From Pelagibacteraceae bacterium AG-337-G06 (GTDB lineage: Bacteria; Pseudomonadota; Alphaproteobacteria; Pelagibacterales; AG-422-B15), in assembly GCA_003282175.1 (NCBI GenBank), contig QBZX01000004.1, positions 1 through 64,000 on the forward strand: a stretch of DNA of 64,000 nt, given 5' to 3'. The position numbers and the translations under genes were made by a program. Positions 7,611-16,384 of this stretch are shown here, piece after piece. How positions within the stretch are numbered: position 1 is the first letter of the stretch; each line of letters starts with the position of its first letter. The notes beneath the pieces were generated by a model, which saw only the letters and a list, made by a program, of their open reading frames with translations, was not told the DNA's origin and did not search any database.

Positions 7611-8810
7611 ATGAAAATATTATGTGTTTTATATGACGACCCAAAAGGTGGAATGCCATCAAAGTATGCTTTAGATGATATTCCAAAACTAGATAAATAT
7701 CCTGATGGCATGACGCTTCCTTCACCTAAATCAATTGACTTTACACCAGGCGAATTGCTTGGCTGTGTATCAGGTGAACTTGGTTTAAGAAAATTTTTAG
7801 AGGACGCCGGACATACACTTGTTGTTACATCGGACAAGGACGGTGACGGCTGTCAAGCTGATAAAGAATTAGTTGATGCAGATGTTGTAATATCTCAACC
7901 CTTCTTTCCATATTATCTAACGAGGGAAAAGATGGAAACTGCTCCAAATTTAAAAATGGCTATTACCGCGGGTATTGGATCAGACCATGTTGACTTACAA
8001 GCTGCAATGGATCGCAAAGTTGACGTTGTTGAAGTAACATTTTGCAATTCAAGATCGGTTGCTGAGCATATTGTTATGCAGATTTTATCTTTAGTTAGAG
8101 ATTATCACAATCAACATAGAATTATCAATGAAGGTGGATGGAATATCGCTGATGCTGTGCAGCGCTCCTATGATCTTGAGGGAATGCATGTAGGAACTGT
8201 AGCAGCTGGCCGCATCGGTTTAGATGCTCTACGAAAATTAAAACATTTTGATGTACATATGCACTATTTTGATCGACACAAACTTCCCGATGAAGTTGAA
8301 GCAGAATTAAACCTTACTTTTCATGAGTCAGTTGAGTCCATGGTTAAGGTTTGCGATGTTGTTACAATTAATTGTCCATTGCATCCTGAGACTGAACACA
8401 TGTTTAATGACGAATTAATTGGTAAGATGAAAAGAGGCGCATATATCGTAAATACTGCTAGAGGAAAAATCTGTGATAAAGATGCGATTTCTCGTGCGCT
8501 TCAGTCTGGTCAACTTAGTGGCTATGCAGGAGATGTATGGTTTCCCCAGCCAGCACCAAATGACCATGTATGGAGAACAATGCCTCATCATGGAATGACT
8601 CCACACACTTCAGGAACGTCACTTTCAGCGCAAGCAAGGTACGCAGCTGGTGTGAGAGAAATTCTTGAGTGCTTCTTTGATGGCTCACCAATAAGAGATC
8701 CATATCTTATTGTTCAAAATGGAGAATTAGCTGGTATGGGTGCCCATTCTTACAGTAAAGGTACGGCTACAGGCGGGTCTGAGGAAGCAGCAAAATACCA
8801 AAAAAAATAA
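7611..8810 (+). CDS. fdh: NAD-dependent formate dehydrogenase
   Basis: Oxidises formate to CO2 and yields NADH; a cofactor-free cytosolic D-2-hydroxyacid dehydrogenase-family enzyme. The 399-residue sequence is colinear with the well-studied Pseudomonas sp. 101 enzyme and keeps its residue numbering: N146 and R284 bind formate, and Q313 with H332 form the catalytic pair. D221 in YFDRHKLP reads NAD rather than NADP. The dinucleotide fold motif is VGTVAAGRIG, and the C-terminus keeps GAHSYSKGTATGGSEEAAK. It has a strong ribosome-binding site and probably its own promoter. It needs neither molybdenum nor selenium, which suits a small genome. Formate may come from one-carbon metabolism or be taken up. 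Confidence 0.97.
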   Translation: MKILCVLYDDPKGGMPSKYALDDIPKLDKYPDGMTLPSPKSIDFTPGELLGCVSGELGLRKFLEDAGHTLVVTSDKDGDGCQADKELVDADVVISQPFFPYYLTREKMETAPNLKMAITAGIGSDHVDLQAAMDRKVDVVEVTFCNSRSVAEHIVMQILSLVRDYHNQHRIINEGGWNIADAVQRSYDLEGMHVGTVAAGRIGLDALRKLKHFDVHMHYFDRHKLPDEVEAELNLTFHESVESMVKVCDVVTINCPLHPETEHMFNDELIGKMKRGAYIVNTARGKICDKDAISRALQSGQLSGYAGDVWFPQPAPNDHVWRTMPHHGMTPHTSGTSLSAQARYAAGVREILECFFDGSPIRDPYLIVQNGELAGMGAHSYSKGTATGGSEEAAKYQKK

Positions 8811-8820
8811 TTGTTTTTTC

Positions 8821-8848
8821 TATAGGACGGAAGAAATTCCGTCCTATA
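8821..8848 (+). promoter_or_regulatory. Perfect 12-bp hairpin between formate dehydrogenase and hydroxylase genes
   Basis: TATAGGACGGAA (8821-8832) and TTCCGTCCTATA (8837-8848) are exact inverted repeats around a GAAA tetraloop. The T-run lies before the stem, not after it, so this is not a standard intrinsic terminator. The right arm ends 4 bp before the next ATG. It could protect the formate dehydrogenase mRNA 3' end, hide the next gene's start, or be an operator. Confidence 0.7.
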
Positions 8849-8852
8849 TAAT

Positions 8853-9479
8853 ATGTTTATGGCCAGCGTATTTAAAAACTATTTCTCCCATTCAACCATT
8901 ATTGGTTTTATCTTAATGGCAACTATTGGTGTGCTGTACATATTTAGTTCAGGACTTATATATGAGCATTTGATTTGGCTATTTATTCCAATCTTGCTAG
9001 CTCCTTTTTATGAGTGGTATGTTCATAAGTATCAGCTCCATACTGAACTCACAAAAAAAGAAGGTTGGTATCGGAGATATCAAATTATTCTTCATCATGG
9101 TCATCACAGGGATCCCGATAACATAAAACTGCAATTTGCTCCTTGGAGATATTTAATTTATACATATGGCCAGGTTTATTTGTTTTATTCATTAATTTTC
9201 TGGAGTTTTGGTACTGCGATGGTTCCATTTACAGGTCATCTTCTTTATCATCTTTGGTATGAATGGATTCATTTAGCCCATCACTCAAAAAACTATAAAC
9301 CAATGACAACTATTGGAAAAAACCTTCGCGATACACATATGAGTCACCATTTTCATAACGAAAACTATAATTGGGGAATCACTAATCTATTGGGAGATTA
9401 TTTTTTTGGTTCATTGAAGACCAATAAAGAAATTTCTAAATCAGATACAACTAAAAATATCTCGGGTTACCTTGATTAA
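8853..9479 (+). CDS. Fatty acid hydroxylase/sterol desaturase superfamily membrane protein
   Basis: The 208-residue protein has about four membrane segments (roughly 15-33, 38-52, 100-122, 124-138) and the histidine clusters of di-iron membrane hydroxylases: HKYQLH (58-63), HHGHH (81-85), HLAHH (140-144) and HMSHHFH (162-168). Relatives hydroxylate or desaturate fatty acyl chains, sterols or carotenoids; the substrate cannot be told here. The start is uncertain: ATGs at 8853 and 8859 both lack a Shine-Dalgarno sequence, and a strong hairpin ends 4 bp upstream of the first. Confidence 0.85.
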   Translation: MFMASVFKNYFSHSTIIGFILMATIGVLYIFSSGLIYEHLIWLFIPILLAPFYEWYVHKYQLHTELTKKEGWYRRYQIILHHGHHRDPDNIKLQFAPWRYLIYTYGQVYLFYSLIFWSFGTAMVPFTGHLLYHLWYEWIHLAHHSKNYKPMTTIGKNLRDTHMSHHFHNENYNWGITNLLGDYFFGSLKTNKEISKSDTTKNISGYLD

Positions 9480-9647
9480 TTTACGTATTAGTATTTAAAA
9501 TCATATATTTATTAATGATATCTAAGACTAATACTCAGAAAGATACTTCAGGCTTGAATTTCTATTATATATAAAATTTTATTTTGATATTTTTCTATAA
9601 TTTTTCTAGAATATTACTTTAAATAAATTTCATACCTAAGGAATCTT

Positions 9648-9773
9648 ATGAGGAAGTATTCAATAATCGTTATATTATTATCAACTTTATTTCTTGCAGG
9701 TTGTCTCGGCGGCTCATCTTCTTCATCGAGTTCCAGCGTTTCAGGTGTAGGCAGCACAAACTACTTAAAATAA
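9648..9773 (+). CDS. Tiny predicted lipoprotein, 41 residues
   Basis: Starts at ATG 9648 with AAGGAA 7 bp upstream. It has a short basic N-terminus (MRKY), a hydrophobic segment, the lipobox LAGC with C19 as the lipidated residue, then GG, eight serines in a row and the end VSGVGSTNYLK. Only 23 residues remain after cleavage. It is 16 bp before the large exported protein on the same strand, so the two are probably co-transcribed. No known family is recognised. It might be a tether, a chaperone-like helper or a decayed gene. Confidence 0.65.
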   Translation: MRKYSIIVILLSTLFLAGCLGGSSSSSSSSVSGVGSTNYLK

Positions 9774-9789
9774 ATTAGGAAAATTGATT

Positions 9790-12249
9790 ATGTATAAAGT
9801 GACCAAACAATTAATAGTATTTTTTTTATTGATGAACTTCTTTTATCCCACTGCGTATGCAGAAATTTGGGGCTCGCCGACAGGGCAATATAGCACTGAC
9901 TTAACAGATAGAATTGATAGAATTGAACATCCTGCAGTAGATACATTTTCAACCATAGATTTCTTTATGTGCGTATTGAATGTGGCAGCTGAAAACTATC
10001 CTAATGCAGCTTGGAAAGCGCAAATTGATGAGGGCATGTGCAATGCAATCTCTGGAATGGGAGATCCAAGTGAAAGTGGACAAAGCCAAGTTGCTGAAGT
10101 TTGGCTTTCAAGTACTAGAGCTGACAATTCATCACCCCAAGTTGTCAAGGGTTGGTTTCAGGCCGCGGATGGTGACCGATATCTTGCGACTGTTACAGCA
10201 ACCACAGCTCCAACAACAGCTAAACCAAACGGAGAGTTTGTTTTTAAAGCATGCAAGGCGGGCGCAATTGGAACTTCTACTGATGGAGTTTGTCCTCCTG
10301 CAGCATCCACAGAAGGACGGTCTGTCTTATCTGTAACCGTTGAAACCGTTGGCGGCAATGAAGTTACAAGATTTCAGATGATTGATGAATATAAAGATAG
10401 TGATACTGGGGCTACATTAACTGAAACCCTATACGCCGACTCATCAGATCATAAATTACAGACGATGACTGGTGGTACAATTAGTTATGACTTCTCAGGA
10501 GGAGGTACCCCTGATCAAAAAACTTATGAAATTAATTTTGACGGGGAATATGTCGCAATCAAAGAAGGAAGCAATGCGGATCAATGTGTCCCGATGTCAG
10601 GCTATACAGAATACCCTCGTGCTTATAATCTTTATTCAATTGCAGATGGATCACTTAAAACTGGTGGCGCTGGTTTTCCATTCACAGTTAAAACTTCAAG
10701 CACAGCCACAGCCGGTGCAAATGGATATTTTAATTATTATGGAGCACACGTTCACCAAAGGGACTCTCAAGGCTTGCAAGAATATTTAAAAAGTGGCGAC
10801 GTGATTACTCCTGTTGTTGATAATACAACAATAGGTATAACGACGACTGATGATGTGGTATTGCAGTTATCAGGTGGAAGATTTTTTGAAAAAACCCCTT
10901 TCTCAGGAACACTATCTGCTAAAGATCAAAACTATCAACAAACTTCAATGACCAGGCATTATCCTGATGTAGGTGAGATCTCAATTTATCTTGATACATC
11001 TGCTCAGAAAATCGTATATGCAAAAGAAACGTGCAATACAGATATAAATAATTCTTCAACTGCAACAAATTTTGCAGGCAATACAGTCACGATACCTTGT
11101 GATCTGACATCTAAATTTACTTGGAACGGAGGTTCTACAGTAACTGATAATAACTTTGGAGCTCATTCTGGAATTGTTGGTGGGCATTTTGATCTTGTGG
11201 ATGTGAGCGCGGCAGCGTATCGATCTAATTACCAAGTCCAAGCCACTCCGTTAACAGATACATCGGCTAATACCGGAGGACACAACTACAGTAATGATTT
11301 GTATTTAGCTTGTTATGGAAACGAATGCTTGTTTCCAACACAAGATGGTTCATCCCTTAGTGCATCAGGTTATAGTGCTGAATACTTCAGAGCGGCAACG
11401 AGCGCGGATACGTCAAATGATCCTAGTGAAAGCAACAATGACAAGTACATCGAACCAGGCACGCACAATCCTGTTTATTATAAACTTCAAGCCAGTGACA
11501 TGAACCTTTATAGATGTGCAGCTTATGATAGTACCAGTAAAGTTTGTACGGGCGATAGCTACCCCGTTCTTTGTGATCCAGCAAGTAGTGGATGTTTAAC
11601 TCAATTAGGGAGTGCAGAAATACATATTGGCCAAGGAAATTTAATCCAAGCAGATTATGATGTATCTAGCGGTTGGGGCCCTGCGAGCACAGCCACAACT
11701 TATGCTGCTGCACCTAAAAAATATCATTGGGGTACTGGCACTCATACAAAATATGGCAAAGGAGCATTTCCTAAAGTTGACACTACATTTAAAAGCTTAG
11801 AAGCACCTTTAGAATTTGTTTACACCCACGATGTAGTAAATCGTAGAAATGGTGCTACACCTTTGCAAACTAATTTTACGCTAAAATATGATGGTGTAGG
11901 TGAGCTGCATGGATGGGATTGGGCACCCCAAGCAGACGGCGACTATTATCCTGAGATTGCATTAAAAGATGGAACTTTAGTGGATGTTGACGGCGATGGA
12001 ACAATGGATCATGCAGTACTTGCGACGCAGGTTAAACTAGTGCCAACACCTGATGCAGACATGACCGAATGTAATACACGAAGCTTATCAGTAACCCAGG
12101 GTGCAACTACATTTCCTACTATTGATTCCTTTAATATAAATTCGGAAATAACGCACACATTTGCTGAGATTTCGAGCATGACATTTCTTTCAGAGTCACC
12201 ATGTGTTATTGACGGTACGGTTCAAACTGAAATATCAGCTTGTAACTAA
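9790..12249 (+). CDS. Large exported cysteine-rich protein of unknown function
   Basis: The chosen start is ATG 9790, with AGGA at 9777-9780; a TTG six bases earlier is also in frame. The 819-residue product begins with a signal peptide (KQLIVFFLLMNFFYP, predicted cleavage after AYA). The mature protein is rich in Ser, Thr, Gly and Asp and holds 16 cysteines, an even number that suggests disulfides made in the periplasm. Near the C-terminus is DVDGDGTMD, a calcium-loop pattern of the DxDxDGxxD type. No transmembrane anchor or autotransporter barrel is seen. It faces a complete type II secretion operon, which exports folded proteins, so it is a candidate substrate (inference). Coding GC looks higher than in the flanking genes. 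Confidence 0.85.
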   Translation: MYKVTKQLIVFFLLMNFFYPTAYAEIWGSPTGQYSTDLTDRIDRIEHPAVDTFSTIDFFMCVLNVAAENYPNAAWKAQIDEGMCNAISGMGDPSESGQSQVAEVWLSSTRADNSSPQVVKGWFQAADGDRYLATVTATTAPTTAKPNGEFVFKACKAGAIGTSTDGVCPPAASTEGRSVLSVTVETVGGNEVTRFQMIDEYKDSDTGATLTETLYADSSDHKLQTMTGGTISYDFSGGGTPDQKTYEINFDGEYVAIKEGSNADQCVPMSGYTEYPRAYNLYSIADGSLKTGGAGFPFTVKTSSTATAGANGYFNYYGAHVHQRDSQGLQEYLKSGDVITPVVDNTTIGITTTDDVVLQLSGGRFFEKTPFSGTLSAKDQNYQQTSMTRHYPDVGEISIYLDTSAQKIVYAKETCNTDINNSSTATNFAGNTVTIPCDLTSKFTWNGGSTVTDNNFGAHSGIVGGHFDLVDVSAAAYRSNYQVQATPLTDTSANTGGHNYSNDLYLACYGNECLFPTQDGSSLSASGYSAEYFRAATSADTSNDPSESNNDKYIEPGTHNPVYYKLQASDMNLYRCAAYDSTSKVCTGDSYPVLCDPASSGCLTQLGSAEIHIGQGNLIQADYDVSSGWGPASTATTYAAAPKKYHWGTGTHTKYGKGAFPKVDTTFKSLEAPLEFVYTHDVVNRRNGATPLQTNFTLKYDGVGELHGWDWAPQADGDYYPEIALKDGTLVDVDGDGTMDHAVLATQVKLVPTPDADMTECNTRSLSVTQGATTFPTIDSFNINSEITHTFAEISSMTFLSESPCVIDGTVQTEISACN

Positions 12250-12267
12250 TAGTAATTTTTATTGAAA

Positions 12268-12286
12268 TACTGATTCCTTATCAGTA
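12268..12286. terminator. Weak bidirectional hairpin between convergent genes
   Basis: TACTGAT (12268-12274) and ATCAGTA (12280-12286) form a 7-bp stem with a 5-base loop between the exported-protein gene and the end of gspM, overlapping the gspM stop. No strong T-run follows on either strand, so termination is only possible. Confidence 0.3.
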
Positions 12287-12754
12287 AGTAAAGTCTATTT
12301 CAAAAATTATTTGTTTGTTGCTTAAATGATCAATACTTAAACGATTAATCACTAAACCGTGCCCATTATACAGTAAGTCGATTGCATCAGTCAGTTCTTG
12401 TAAATTTTCAACTTCGCCATTTATATTGTATGCATTATTTTCCTCTTTAAAACTTATAATTGTAATCTGAAACTGATTGAGTAATTCAGATATGTCCATT
12501 GTTTCAGAGTTATTTTTGAGATAGTGTCTCCATTTTCCAGGATATACATCGTCAAAACGCTTGATTATTTGTAAGGAATTGTTCAGTTGAGTTATATCAT
12601 TTATTAATAACTCTTTCTTTGTATTACTTGTTATATTGATGACAAATATGATGATAGAGAAAAGCATCATTGCCGATGAAAATAATACTAATATTCTCGT
12701 ATAAGAATTATTTTCAGACCAAGTTGTTAGTAATATTTGATAAAGTTTATGCAT
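12281..12754 (-). CDS. gspM: Type II secretion protein GspM
   Basis: The 157-residue inner-membrane protein is the last gene of the gsp operon. It has a short cytoplasmic N-terminus, one membrane segment (about 22-42), a coiled region and a periplasmic ferredoxin-like domain, the GspM layout. Sequence similarity within this family is low, so the call rests on layout and on position after gspL. It helps hold GspL and the ATPase platform. No gspN follows. Confidence 0.82.
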   Translation of the reverse strand: MHKLYQILLTTWSENNSYTRILVLFSSAMMLFSIIIFVINITSNTKKELLINDITQLNNSLQIIKRFDDVYPGKWRHYLKNNSETMDISELLNQFQITIISFKEENNAYNINGEVENLQELTDAIDLLYNGHGLVINRLSIDHLSNKQIIFEIDFTY

Positions 12755-13952
12755 TTTTATATTTTACAGACAAATTTACGATAATTTTATTCTGATTATC
12801 ATTTTGAATTGAATTGATATTGACGTCGAATATTGTACTTTCCTGAATCGCTGAATTTATTTGATTGATGACACTTTCTCCTTCAACAATAAAAACCATA
12901 TTGATATCATCTGAGGCAATTTCAAGCTTTTTTAGTTTAAGGCCAGGTTGATTAAACATGTCGCCAAGCTCATTGAGTGTGACAATATAATTCTTCGCAG
13001 GTAAATTATTTGAATAGGATATTTTTGATGCTACTGTTTCTAAATCTAATATTTGATTAGTTGATTCCAAATCTCGAAAAATACTATTCAAAATATTAGA
13101 TTGTCTGGTTTCTATTTGAAATGCATATTGTGATGTGCTTGTGTATTGAATAGTTAAAGCGCTGAATAGTATTAGAGAAATTGCTAGGTAGTTATAAGAT
13201 TTCCAATTATTTGAATAAGAAATATCAACTTTTTTTTGATCAACAACATCTTTAATACTTAACAATCTAAAAGAATCACCTTCAATATGACCTAAATCAC
13301 TCATAAGGTAATTTATCTTTTGATCAGTATCTAACATATCACTTAATATTAATTGCAGGCTTTTACTTTTTGAAGACGATTGGTCTTTATTAAATATATA
13401 CTTCCAAGTGATTAAATCTGGATTTTTTTCTCTATCAGCAATGACTTGAATATCTTCTTTAAATTTTTCAATACTAGACTGTAAAACTTTATCGTTGTAG
13501 TGGATCATCAACTCATCATCATTTAAATTGATATACCACTTTTTAGAATTTGATTGGTATAGATCTCTTTCCAAAAGAACTTTATTTTTTTCTATTTTAA
13601 ATTGGTTTTTTATATCTTTTAAAATTTTAGTTGTTTCATCTGAAATTACTATAAAAGGTAATTGATTTCCTTGAGGAGGTTGGATTAGTATCTTTTGACT
13701 ACTGTCAGGTAAATCTTGTTTAATTATATTTTCAGCATTCTTTAAGAAAATTGATTTGTTCTTTGGCGGTAGATCAATTGTATCTTTATATGCGCAATAT
13801 CTAGACAGTACAAAAGAGATAACGCTTGTATCCGTCAATTCGCTCAGTAGGTTTCTTAAATTACCTATTTTATTCTTATTAATATCGTTCTCTTGTGCGT
13901 GTATGATTGCGCAGTTATTAATATCAGGGTTAATAAAAATAAAGTTATTCAT
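12747..13952 (-). CDS. gspL: Type II secretion protein GspL
   Basis: The 401-residue bitopic inner-membrane protein has a large cytoplasmic actin-like domain (about 1-240), one membrane helix near residues 250-265 (YNYLAISLILFSALTI) and a periplasmic ferredoxin-like domain. It recruits the ATPase GspE to the membrane. It overlaps gspM by 8 bp and gspK by 1 bp. The sequence is divergent; the call leans on gene order and membrane layout. Confidence 0.85.
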   Translation of the reverse strand: MNNFIFINPDINNCAIIHAQENDINKNKIGNLRNLLSELTDTSVISFVLSRYCAYKDTIDLPPKNKSIFLKNAENIIKQDLPDSSQKILIQPPQGNQLPFIVISDETTKILKDIKNQFKIEKNKVLLERDLYQSNSKKWYINLNDDELMIHYNDKVLQSSIEKFKEDIQVIADREKNPDLITWKYIFNKDQSSSKSKSLQLILSDMLDTDQKINYLMSDLGHIEGDSFRLLSIKDVVDQKKVDISYSNNWKSYNYLAISLILFSALTIQYTSTSQYAFQIETRQSNILNSIFRDLESTNQILDLETVASKISYSNNLPAKNYIVTLNELGDMFNQPGLKLKKLEIASDDINMVFIVEGESVINQINSAIQESTIFDVNINSIQNDNQNKIIVNLSVKYKNA

Positions 13953-14944
13953 TAAATTGTTCCAAGTTTCTTAATAATTCTATTATATTTTTCAAATGTT
14001 TCATTGTCTTTTTTAAGACTAATTGATGTAGTAAATGTAATGTATGAATCTCTGTATACGACTTTTGCATTTAATAGAAAATTTTTACTTGTTGTTGATG
14101 TGATTGAGATAATTTGATTGGTAATTACTTCATTTAATTTCAGCTCATTCTTAAGAAATGCTTCAAATTCGTTCATATTTATAAATGGATTTTCTTGTAT
14201 TTTTTCCTCTAAGAGCTCAAGGTATGTTGGCCCAATAATATTATGAATTGCCCGCATAACTGTCTCTCCAGTGGTGTTTATGTTGATAAAACTATCAGAC
14301 GGCAATGCCGCTATGTAGGGCTCAAGTTTACTCAGGGTTTGTTGATCAAAACCTTTTACTAAAAGCAATTCATCGAGATGTTGAATATAATTATTGGCTG
14401 CGCGATATGCAGGATTTTTTTGAAGATAGAAAATATCTTCTGCACCTGATGAAGTATATCTTTCAGTATCTTTATCAATCCAATCAATAATTGAATAAAT
14501 TTTATTTCTATCAATATCTAATTTATCAAATAAATTTATAAAACTTTGTAAATGAATTAAGTTTACAACATTAAGATTCTCCGTTCTTTCTTTAATTACT
14601 AAATTGTTTATATTCAGCTTTGAATCCAGATCAGTAATGTTGGCGAACACAGAATAAGGTCCTATAGAGAAGTTATTAATAGGAGTATTCCAATTTTCGT
14701 TAAGATGAGTAATCTGAGGATTTTCCATGTAGTCAGTTCTTAGTACGTCAATTGCAAAATCCTCTACGGAGTGTATTTGCATCATTAATTTTGAATTAAT
14801 TTCATACCTTTGTGAATAATAATTATTTTGTTGATTTGAATTAATTATTAAAGATACAAGACTTGAAACAACGGCAAGTAATATAAGAACGGAGAAAATT
14901 GCCGAACCTTTCTGATTTTTTTTATAATAAGATAACACGTTCAA
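13952..14944 (-). CDS. gspK: Type II secretion minor pseudopilin GspK
   Basis: The 330 residues fit the large tip pseudopilin. The prepilin-type N-terminus is KKNQKGSAIFSVLILLAVVSSL, cleaved after the glycine, and residue 5 of the mature protein is not Glu, as is usual for GspK. The two helix-hairpin-helix-like alpha-domain stretches (around LDELLLVKGFDQQTLSKL and MNEFEAFLKNEL) are visible. It caps the pseudopilus with GspI and GspJ. It overlaps gspJ by 23 bp. Confidence 0.92.
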   Translation of the reverse strand: MNVLSYYKKNQKGSAIFSVLILLAVVSSLVSLIINSNQQNNYYSQRYEINSKLMMQIHSVEDFAIDVLRTDYMENPQITHLNENWNTPINNFSIGPYSVFANITDLDSKLNINNLVIKERTENLNVVNLIHLQSFINLFDKLDIDRNKIYSIIDWIDKDTERYTSSGAEDIFYLQKNPAYRAANNYIQHLDELLLVKGFDQQTLSKLEPYIAALPSDSFININTTGETVMRAIHNIIGPTYLELLEEKIQENPFINMNEFEAFLKNELKLNEVITNQIISITSTTSKNFLLNAKVVYRDSYITFTTSISLKKDNETFEKYNRIIKKLGTI

Positions 14945-15611
14945 ATCGTCCTAGTTCCTTATGATCAATAATCACCTTAAAAGCAGTAGGTAAATTAATA
15001 TTAGTTATTGAGGATCGTGTAGATAATAATTGATATCGTAGAATATCATCCCTAGAAATATTCCTATTTTCTTTATTACTGCTTTCATCAATAAAGTTTA
15101 TAGAAATGCTCATTGGCCAATATTCATGCCATTGACCTTCATCATCTGAGGCTAAAATTCTAATTTTATTTATTTGCCTATCAAAATAATGTTTTTGATA
15201 TTTACTTCCTTGAATTCGGTCAATAACATTCCATAAACGTCTTTCATATCTGCCATCATCAAATGTATATGAAATCCTCACTAATTTTGTATTTTCTTGA
15301 ATATCATCATAAAGAGATCTGGTGAATGAAAGTTCTGTATGATAATTATTTTTAAGTATTAGCGCTGTTTCATATTCACCCAATTCATCTCTGACTGGCC
15401 TATTGAAAATTGAAGTTAAATCCTGTTCAATTATTGACAAGGATTTTAAAACAGCATGTTGATTATCATTACGCATTTTCGTAATTGATAGATTCAAATT
15501 CAGAGCACTAACTGAATAAAATATTACACTAAATATAAAGCCAATAATTAGCGTACTTACCAATACCTCAATTAAGGTAAATCCATTGCTGACTTTATTT
15601 AATTTCACCAT
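14922..15611 (-). CDS. gspJ: Type II secretion minor pseudopilin GspJ
   Basis: The 229-residue protein has a standard prepilin leader and hydrophobic helix (NGFTLIEVLVSTLIIGFIF) with Glu5 of the mature form. The globular part includes LTSIFNRPVRDE, a pattern seen in GspJ. It forms the tip complex with GspI and GspK. It overlaps both neighbours (17 bp with gspI). Confidence 0.92.
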   Translation of the reverse strand: MVKLNKVSNGFTLIEVLVSTLIIGFIFSVIFYSVSALNLNLSITKMRNDNQHAVLKSLSIIEQDLTSIFNRPVRDELGEYETALILKNNYHTELSFTRSLYDDIQENTKLVRISYTFDDGRYERRLWNVIDRIQGSKYQKHYFDRQINKIRILASDDEGQWHEYWPMSISINFIDESSNKENRNISRDDILRYQLLSTRSSITNINLPTAFKVIIDHKELGRFERVILL

Positions 15612-15966
15612 AAAAGTAAAAATCAGATTTAATTTCTAAATTATCTTTTTCTTTATTAAGAATAATAATAAACCTATTAATATTATTAATCACAGTTGGT
15701 TTAAAGCTTGCCATCCAACCAATAGTTTGTGAATCTTCACTGCTTTCTCCTTGATATTCGCTTTGTTGATTAATGTTGTACTTTAAATACAACTCAGCGT
15801 AAGCGTTTGAAGTAATGAAAAAATTGTTAAGAAGCTTCTTATTATAAAGTAAGGAGTTTGTTTGAGACTGCACTAAATAATATACTGAACTCAACACAAT
15901 TGACACAATAACCATGGCAACAATAGATTCTATCATTGAAAATCCCGGACTACTTTTTCTTTTCAT
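15595..15966 (-). CDS. gspI: Type II secretion minor pseudopilin GspI
   Basis: The 123-residue protein has the prepilin cleavage site and helix PGFSMIESIVAMVIVSIVL, with Glu5 kept. The short globular domain after the helix matches GspI in size. It is the core of the tip ternary complex. It overlaps gspH by 17 bp, which suggests strong translational coupling along the operon. Confidence 0.9.
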   Translation of the reverse strand: MKRKSSPGFSMIESIVAMVIVSIVLSSVYYLVQSQTNSLLYNKKLLNNFFITSNAYAELYLKYNINQQSEYQGESSEDSQTIGWMASFKPTVINNINRFIIILNKEKDNLEIKSDFYFYGEIK

Positions 15967-16384
15967 AATCTATTCCATTTAAATTTATGATACTTTTATA
16001 GATTTCGTTATTGTAAACAAAATTTAGCTTAATTGTATTATATAATGAGTTTTGATTAATTATTATTTGGTTATCAAATGTTTGTGTTTTAAAATTTAAG
16101 TTATTCAGACTATATGTTTTTGTCTTTTGACCATCGATCTTTGCAATTACATTTTGATTTTTAAATTCTAAATAAACTGTCTCACCTGAGATTAGCGTGT
16201 GATCGACATAGTAATTAATAAATTTATTTAATGTATTTAAGTCATTGTCATTATGGTTGAAAATTGAGTTATTAAAACTGCTTATGGCAAATGTTGATAT
16301 AATTCCAACAATGATTAGTACAACGAGAATTTCAATTAAGGTGAAACCTTGCTGAAGATCACGTTTTACTCGTTTAAATTCCAA
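15950..16384 (-). CDS. gspH: Type II secretion minor pseudopilin GspH
   Basis: The 144-residue protein has the prepilin motif QGFTLIEILVVLIIVGIIS after a basic leader. The globular part is rich in Asn and Ile and has little recognisable similarity, so the assignment rests on position between gspG and gspI and on length. GspH joins the tip complex to the main pseudopilin fibre. Confidence 0.87.
   Translation of the reverse strand: MEFKRVKRDLQQGFTLIEILVVLIIVGIISTFAISSFNNSIFNHNDNDLNTLNKFINYYVDHTLISGETVYLEFKNQNVIAKIDGQKTKTYSLNNLNFKTQTFDNQIIINQNSLYNTIKLNFVYNNEIYKSIINLNGIDYEKKK

Noticed and set aside
9485-9534. 8-bp inverted repeat GTATTAGT/ACTAATAC after the hydroxylase gene
   Set aside because: The arms are 34 bp apart and AT-rich with no T-run; it may be chance in AT-rich DNA. 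The rest of 9480-9647 shows no gene.
10158-11503. Several 60-120-codon frames inside the exported-protein gene
   Set aside because: All are shadows in other frames of an 819-residue gene with a signal peptide and consistent codon use.
9790-12249. Idea that the large exported protein is an autotransporter or S-layer protein
   Set aside because: No beta-barrel C-terminal domain, no repeated S-layer or RTX nonapeptide arrays, and only one calcium-loop motif.
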